This document shows positions 57,473 through 64,000 of a stretch of 64,000 nt of DNA, in pieces. Source of the stretch: Gadus chalcogrammus (lineage: Eukaryota; Chordata; Actinopteri; Gadiformes; Gadidae); NCBI RefSeq assembly GCF_026213295.1, contig NC_079422.1:2566573-2630572 (forward strand), in the 5' to 3' direction. Numbering within the stretch: position 1 is the stretch's first letter; each line of letters opens with the position of its first letter. Under the pieces are notes generated by a model. That model saw only the letters and a program-made list of their open reading frames with translations, was not told where the DNA came from and did no database searches. A program made the position numbers and the translations under genes.

Positions 57473-57485
57473 AAATTCTTCCCAT

Positions 57486-57783
57486 AATCGACTGCACGGT
57501 AACCACAGCTGATGCCTTGGTTTTGAACTCGACAGAAAATGAAGTTGAACGTCTTCTTCTTATTATTATTATATATTATTATATATTATATTATTTATAC
57601 ATATATATAGATATACATATAGGCCTATATATATTATTATTATTATGCTTCTTCTTCCTCTGGAATATTGTCGTCAACAGATGGTCGAACTGTGTAACCA
57701 GCTGTGTAACCATCGTAACGCAGCGAGCGGAAGTTTATATGCGGTTGTGAGGTATCTGAAAAAATAGTTCCAATTAGCAACTG
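57486..57783. other. Kolobok transposase 5' flank
   Basis: AT-rich microsatellite (ATTATTATT, ATATATAG) at 57560-57640 between the THAP start codon and the right TIR. Probable leader or promoter region. No exon recognised. Confidence 0.5.
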
Positions 57784-58063
57784 ACACGGATGGAAACCAT
57801 ATATTGCGACGATTTTTTTAAACTTCACGAATGCCACTAACCATTCGGTTACTTGCACATTTTTGAAAACGAACGTTTAGGGTTGCTGGGTTGACAGGTT
57901 TGTGTATGCACACAGACAACCATTGTGAAGCAGGCAGGAGCGATTCAAAATGAGCCAAATACCCGAGAAAGGACTAATAGTTCAAATTTCGGTGTCACCC
58001 ACTCTATTTCATCCTAAACAAACCAGAAAGGGGGCTCAATGTTCAAAATACCGGAATTGTCCT
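57784..58063 (-). repeat. Kolobok right terminal inverted repeat
   Basis: Ends CCGGAATTGTCCT before TTAA at 58064-58067. It lies about 300 bp upstream of the transposase start codon, mirroring the left TIR upstream of the P2X7-like gene. Confidence 0.93.
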
Positions 58064-58840
58064 TTAATAAACACCCATGTCCCGTCGCTTAGCAACCGGA
58101 CACGCTTACCGGACTACTTTAACGGAGTGATAACAAAGACGTGAATCAGGCAATAAATCCACTTTCCTTGACAGCGGTCAAGTTCGGTGTGCTTAAAAGT
58201 ACAGATGGAGCTCAGTGGACCAATTGCGAACTACTGCGGCTGCTCTAAGTTAAACCCCAATCTATTCGGAATAAGTGTATACATGGCGATTAAAACGGAC
58301 TACACCACCTCTTCTATTTGGCATAGAATCTATGCCGAACAGATAATTGTATTCCGAATGAGGCGTATATATGATCATTTTCTGTTCCGCATAGAAATCT
58401 ATGCGGAACAGATGTGTCCATGTAAACGCGGCTACTGAAACACGTAATCAACGGCAAAAATCCCGCACAAAACAAACCCCGGTTACCCCGGCAACCCCCA
58501 ACACGGTCTCTCTCACGTGCAAGCCCCCACCCTCCTGTTCTTCCAAGGCCCCAGCTGACCTAATGATTCTTCCCCACACTGATTGACAAGAAGAACATTG
58601 CAATACATGCACATAGAACAACTGGCATAACGGACAACGAAATACAATGCAACATATAACACACAAACTATTTAAATGTCCCAGGGTCGCTACTTTGCCT
58701 CCCCCCTTCAAAGTTCATCGTCCTCGAGGGAAGAAACAAAGTCCTGGAAGCGACCCGGCGCTCTCCCCTCCCTACGAGGCCGCGTTGGGGCCACAGGGGG
58801 CTGGGGAGAAGCGCCTGGGGGCGTGAGGGGCCCAGGAGTG

Positions 58841-61662
58841 TCAGGACCGGGGGCGGGCAGGGGGAAAGGGCGGGGCTGGGGGCCAAGTTGCTGACTGTGG
58901 TGATCGAAAGGGAGGGGAGACAAGGATAGGGTTAGGTGGGGACCCAGGGCCAGAACACTGAGGTGTGCGTGTCCGAGGCCCATTCGCACCGGTGCGGGGA
59001 GCTCCAGGGCTCGCTGGAGCAGGTTGAGGGTTGGCGGTGCCTCGATAAGGGGCCAACTGGTCTCTGTGGAGGGCCACCCTCCTTCCCCGAGGTGGTAGCT
59101 GGACCTTGTACACCACCTCCCCCATTCTTTCAAGGACCCTGCATGGCCCGATCCACTCGCTATCGAGCTTTGGGCATCTTCCCTTCTTTCTATGCGGGCT
59201 GTAGGTCCAGACCAGCTCCCAAGCCTCAAAGTGCCTGCCACGAGAACGCACATCATAGTTCCTTTTCTGCCTCACCCCTGCGCTCAGCAGCGGTCCCCTG
59301 GCGAAGGAGTTAACCCTCTCCAGGCGGTCCTGGAGTCTCCTGGCATACTCTGGGCTGGGAGGAACAGGGGGAGAATCGGACGGCCGGCCAAACGCCAGGT
59401 CAGCTGGGGTGCGAAGCTCCCTGCCCAACATTAGCAGAGCAGGCGTGCAGGACGTCGACTCCTGGAGAGCTGACCTGTATGCCATGAGCACCAGAGACAG
59501 ATGATTGTCCCAGTCCCGCTGATGCTCAGCCGAGACAATGGCCAGCTGCTGCTCCATACAGCGATGAAATCGCTCACTCTGTGGGTGCAGGGGGGTAGTA
59601 CGGGTTTTCTGCATGTCCAGCCTGCTACATAAAGCCACAAAGACACGGATTCAAAATTTCTCCAGGGACTATGTCCTCCATGGGGCTAATGCCTTCTCCC
59701 CCCACCCTGTGCCCAAGGTAAGTTACCTCTCTCCTCAGGAAATGGCACTTATCAGGATGGAGCTTCAAGCCCGCCGCAGCTACTCTCTCCAGAACCTGAC
59801 GCAGCGAGGCAAGTGCTGTCTCGAAGGAGCCCCCGTGTGCCAGTATATCATCCAGGTAGACGATACACTGTTGCCGGAGAACCAGGACGACCAAGCTACG
59901 ACATTTCAAGGCTCGATTCCACCGGACGCGTTACGGCAACGTTACGGCAGCGGCACGTCTTGGCCGCGGTCACCGCAGCAGATAGGTTCCACTCTAATCA
60001 ATGAGACCATTTCCACAGGGCGCGGCTGCGGAACGTCTCAGCAACGTCCCAGGAGCGGCTTGCCGTGCCGCAGCGCTATCATTCCGTAGCATTTCTATTT
60101 TTGCTGCAAGCCGTTGCTGAACCGCGTCAATTTCAACAGAGCAGATCAATCAGGGCAGGAAGTGAAAAAGTAAAAGCCATAGAGCATTCCGGTTACAGCC
60201 TCGATTAATTTTTTCGTCGACATTTTGTAGTCAGTAGGAACCAAAACAGTAGGTATAGGAACCAAAGTGCCGGCGTCCGGTGTTCCCTGGGATCCACGCA
60301 AGCGAAGAGCGTCTACATTACGATTGGCTGTCAGTGTCTGGCCGCAGAAACGCGTCATAGTAATTTGCATAAAGTTCAACAGTTTTAAACTTTTTTTGGA
60401 CGCTCTGGTCACTCAACTTTGGCCGCTGGTAGCGTTGGTCGCTCTTGCCCATAGAAAGTGAATGACTTCCGGCGATTTGGTAGCTCAATTTGCTTCTATG
60501 GTGTGGACGTACAGTTAGGCACCATCACCACGGCTGCTGCCCAGGGACTATCTGAGGGCTCCATGAGGCCCCCCTGCTGCATCTCCCACAGCGCCTAGTC
60601 TGCAGCCTCCTGGCGGGCCAAGGGCAGGCGACGCGGGCGCATTCTGATGGGCCTGGCATCCCCAGTGTCGATCTCATGCTGCACCAGGTGCGTCTGACCC
60701 ACATCGCTCTCATTCACGGCAAAGCTGTCCTTAAACTCCGCCAGTAGTAGCCACAGCTGCTCCTGCTGTTGAGGGTCTAGTCCATCACAGTGCCCCTGCC
60801 AATTTGCCCGCACAGTAGACAGCAAGGTCTCCTCACCTGTCTGGGGAAGCTGGGCAGGGGAAGGGGCCCAAGCTCATGGAGTGGGGTGCTGGGGTGGCAA
60901 GGGAGCAGTCTGTAGGGGCCGAAACATTGACACGAGGGGGAAGGGTTTCGGGAGGAGGACTGAGACAATTGACAGGGATCGGGAAGACAGGGTGGTTGGA
61001 AGGTCTTTGCAAGGGATGAAGGGGGCCGGGGACGTGTGACTGGTCCATCTGAACTCTTGTCGGTGGGGGCCGGATCTAGGAGGTGTTTGGCGGGGCCGTA
61101 TAGACTGTGGGCCCTCCTTGGAAGCCAATCGCCTCCCTCTCCAGGTCCAGCTGGCAGCCTGTGCACCGCAGGAAGTCCAGCCCTAGGATACAGGGGTCCT
61201 GCACAGCTGCTACCAACACTGGGTGGAGGACAGTCTTTCCCTACGCAGATGGACAACAACCCCTTCCCTTTCATGGGAGCCCTCTCCCCCGTGACTGTGC
61301 GGAGCTGCACAGTTGTAGGTTGGAGCACCGTCCAGGTTGGCAAAATGTCTGGCCTCACCAGGGTCACTGTAATACCCTGTATCGACTAAAGCCAAAAAGG
61401 CCACCCCCTCAACAGTGACCCCGCCTAGATCCGCCCCACCACGACAACAGGCTCCAGGATGCCGTCGTCTGCTTCTCCGGCTGCGATGATGGGCTCCTCC
61501 AGACGACGACGGCGGGGGTAAGGGGGCAACGCCTCGCGTCAAATTGCGCTTGGAAAGCTTCCCAGTCAGCCTCACCGGTGTATCTAGGCGTCTTGATGGA
61601 CACCGGGCTCGATGTGAGAAAGGTGCCGCCATGTAAGTCACCAATGTAATGACTTTCACCAA
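58841..61662 (-). pseudogene. GypB pol remnants: protease, RT pieces, integrase C-terminus
   Basis: Minus-strand order: protease region (VEGVAFLALVDTG, near 61390), RT approach (LVQHEIDTGDARPIRMRPRR, then MEPSDSPWAAAVVMVP ending near 60525), a MITE-like insertion or replacement (about 59905-60515), the RT catalytic piece (QQCIVYLDDILAHGGSFETA, PDKCHFLRREVTYLGH), then a deletion junction near 59610-59650 and the integrase C-terminal half (TTPLHPQSERFHRCMEQQLA, LVLMAYRSALQESTSCTPAL, KLDSEWIGPCRVLERMGEVV). RNase H and the integrase finger are absent. The proline-rich tail ends near 58841. The integrase Glu region reads FHRCMEQQL instead of a VERFNRTL-like motif. Dead element. Confidence 0.85.
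59905..60515. mobile_element. Unassigned repeat inside GypB RT
   Basis: GGCTCGATTCCACCGGACGC at the left, with GCGTTACGGCAACGTTACGG and CCGCAGCGCTATCATTCCGT inside: a GC-rich fish interspersed repeat. It interrupts the RT between PWAAAVVMVP and QQCIVYLDD. RT sequence between these motifs is missing, so it is not a simple insertion. No terminal duplication was identified. Confidence 0.5.
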
Positions 61663-61688
61663 TGTAATGACCTTGCCGGTGACATAAC

Positions 61689-62839
61689 CAGTGATGTTGC
61701 TAGGTACGCGTCCTGCGTCCCTGACGCATTAAAATCTGAAAGGACGCACTAAACTCACTATCCATGCGTCCCGGGGACGCATCTCATTTTCCCCATGAAA
61801 AACGAGATGCGTCCCAGGGACGCATCTCATTTTCCCCATGAAAAACGATACATTGTGAACATTAAACAACTCGTGTTTAATCACAGTAACTGGCCAAAGA
61901 AACCTTCTTGTGAGCAGACCGGACAAGCGCTGTTTCAGCCCTCTGCGCATCTACTCGGTGCAGACGTGATCCCCTGTACAAAGTATCGCGACATGCTAAT
62001 TTAGCCGCTACCAAAACAACTAGCTCGTCACCGCTGATTTCATTTCAACAATTAAAAATACGAACTTCATAGTAAATAAACCCACGTTTCCACTGCTCGA
62101 TGCTGTGCTCATTCGTGTCGATTATGTTGTAACGTTTAGGGGACGTGCTGTAATGAAATAAATGAAACATAATCCGGTGGTGGTGATGAAAACTACATTG
62201 AACGGCAGCCGCCATATTGTTATGCCCAAACGGCGCCTGCGCATACATCGCGCTTCCAACGAGATCCCGTTTTTCTCGAGAAACAGGCAGAGAAGAGAGA
62301 ACGCAAAAATGCCACCAAAGAAAAAGATGAAACCTATTGCAGGTCAGCAAACTATTGCAGCTGCATTTTCTGTCCCCACTACCTCTGCACTCCTCCCTGA
62401 CTCTGATCAGCCTAGAGAGAGTACCTCAACATTGCCTGTACCTACTTCTGCCTCCCCCTCTACTGAGCCTGATGAGCCCACTGCAGAAGAAGTGCCTCAA
62501 CCTTCTACATGTTCCTCCCAAAAAAAGTGAACTTTTCTGAAGCAGTGGCTCACCACATACAAATGGCTGCGCTTTTCAGATGACAATTTCATGTATTATT
62601 TGTTTAATTTCAGATACATTTTGAACATACATTAATATATCCGTTTATTATAACCATATCATACCACCATCAAGGAGTTTAACACTATTAATTTAATTTA
62701 AGAAATAGAATAATAATAAAAAAGAAACACATTTTTTAAACTGGGGAGTCGGGACCCATTGAATTTCTCAGGGACCCACCCAACTCGCCACCTGTGGGTC
62801 CCGGGGACTCACTACATTGAAAACCTATCAACATCACTG
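61689..62839 (+). mobile_element. hAT-like element with 6-bp duplication in the right GypB LTR
   Basis: Ends CAGTGATGTTG and CAACATCACTG (the latter with one base variation nearby), flanked by CATAAC at 61683-61688 and 62840-62845. The left GypB LTR shows the uninterrupted site. Two direct units with GACGCATCTCATTTTCCCCA lie at 61775-61851. 1151 bp. Confidence 0.85.
62310..62530 (+). pseudogene. ZNF862-like hAT protein, N-terminal remnant
   Basis: MPPKKKMKPIAGQQTIAAAF, then a Ser/Pro/Glu-rich stretch. Just past its stop, in other frames, come SELF and LKQWLTTYKWLRFSDDNFMY, like the region before the TTF zinc finger in ZNF862-type proteins. Family placement is tentative. Confidence 0.5.
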
Positions 62840-63119
62840 CATAACGATGTCCAGTCAGGTATTTGAAGGAACCTTTTAATGTAACAAAACTAGGTCACTG
62901 AAACGCGTAATCAACAGCGAAAATCCCGCCCAAAACAAACCCTGGTTACCCCGGCGGCAACCCCCAACATGGTCTCTCCCACGTGCAGGCCCCCACCCTC
63001 CTGTTCTTCACAGGCCCTCCCCCAGCTGACCTAATGATTCACCCCCACACTGATTGACAAGAAGAACATTGCAAAACATACAAACACACAAACTATTTAA
63101 ATGTCCCAGGGTCGCTACA

Positions 63120-64000
63120 TTATTGTTTTACATGAATTTCTGTTTCAAATGTGAGGAAAATGCGCTAAATGTGAGGAAAGTGAGCTAAATGTTGAAAATG
63201 TATTAGCTAAAAAAATTTAAACAAATTTTTACAAACGGCAACCCATAAGCGTAGCCAGCCAGTCCTGTCCCAGACAGCAATGGGGCGTCGAAAACGAGGT
63301 GATTGTTGGTTAGAATAGTCTGTTTCCGTCAGACGACTAAAATTCACCGTTGGATCAACGTGGTGGATAGTCGTTATCTCGACGGTCGGAGAATGTCGAA
63401 AAATACTACGTTGTTTCAACGATGATTTGCGTGCTAATTTTCAATGTCATTTACCACACGTCGAAATGGCGTTGAATTGCGGTTGTAACGCATATTAGCA
63501 ATTTTCCTGATAGTCTGATTGTCATTTTGTAATGAGATCAATTAATGCTTATCCTTGTAGATAATCTGCAGGTATGGCCATTGAATGTCGCAGCTACAAC
63601 TATTTCTGGCAGGAAAACTGGTCTATATACTTTTAGCAAGCTCACACAAACAGCTTTCACAAATCCAATAAAGATCACTGGTTAAGAAAACCCCATTACA
63701 ACAGTGGCATTTGAGAGGGGTTAAAACACAGAAGCTGCAATTTAGAAATCCTAGTTAAGCGATGTAAATACCATGAGATCTGCTCACAATTCACATAGGC
63801 CTAGTTCAGATCCAAAGTTAGTCATAAGATAAGCCCCAAAGCCCACTCCTCATACCTCATTGATTTCCACGCCCCTCTTCTTTGAAATAATTACTCAAGA
63901 GTTTGGCTTGACAAAATTTAAGGTTTTAATACCCATTTGAATGTGTTTTTTGAAAACTGTGTTAAGGAATAAACAAACTACATTAATGGAAATATGTTGC
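63120..64000. other. Right flank, no gene seen
   Basis: No ORF above about 70 codons and no recognisable family. A short stretch at 63140-63200 repeats AAATGTGAGGAAA-type words, and 63270-63470 is rich in CGTCG/CGACG words. AT-rich to the end. Confidence 0.45.

Noticed and set aside
63207..63419. 70-codon minus-strand frame in the right flank
   Set aside because: No recognisable domain, no splice context, and short enough to be chance.

Overview
This is a teleost fish nuclear segment. A vertebrate gene with short introns sits at the left end, and the rest is dense in fish-type transposable elements (Ty3/gypsy, Ty1/copia, DIRS, L2-like and RTE LINEs, hAT, PIF/Harbinger, Kolobok) and (GT)n arrays. 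The species cannot be named from the sequence.

1-6.4 kb: the 3' half of ankrd28 (PP6 regulatory ankyrin-repeat subunit A), 15 exons on the + strand, intact to the stop codon and a poly(A) signal. This is the only clear host gene. 6.4-10.8 kb: quiet flank, then a fish interspersed repeat with a tandemly amplified tail, and a fragment of the foldback family seen again at 50-56 kb.

11.0-29.8 kb, first nest: an L2-like LINE is split by a 16.5 kb Ty3/gypsy element (GypA, TSD AGGC). GypA carries a 631 bp hAT MITE (TSD TTCTGGAT) and, in its 3' LTR, a foldback element (FB1, TSD GGAAAG) and a Harbinger element. FB1 is itself split by a nearly intact, very young gypsy element (Gyp2, TSD TTCA).

29.8-41.3 kb: a broken DDE-integrase-like gene convergent with a HECT E3-ligase-like exon. 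About 2.05 kb of this unit is tandemly duplicated; one copy took an RTE LINE, the other a hAT element. Then an internally deleted DIRS retrotransposon and two small exons of an unrecognised gene.

41.7-63.1 kb, second nest: gypsy GypB, with a Harbinger element in one LTR (TSD ACT; the other LTR shows the empty site) and a hAT-like element in the other LTR. Inside the Harbinger is a Kolobok transposon (TTAA target site, ~280 bp TIRs, about 6.0 kb once later insertions are removed). It carries two convergent genes: a multi-exon THAP-type transposase and a protein resembling the P2X7 C-terminal (ballast) domain. The Kolobok was then hit by a copia element (TSD CTACC) and by a 5.1 kb foldback element (FB2, TSD CAGTTTC) that sits inside a transposase exon. 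Taking FB2 and one TSD copy out leaves the exon open.

The best candidates for something undescribed are the two-gene Kolobok, the FB2 foldback family, and the integrase/HECT unit. In both two-gene units the genes converge and start next to inverted terminal sequence, so each end could supply a similar promoter (inference).
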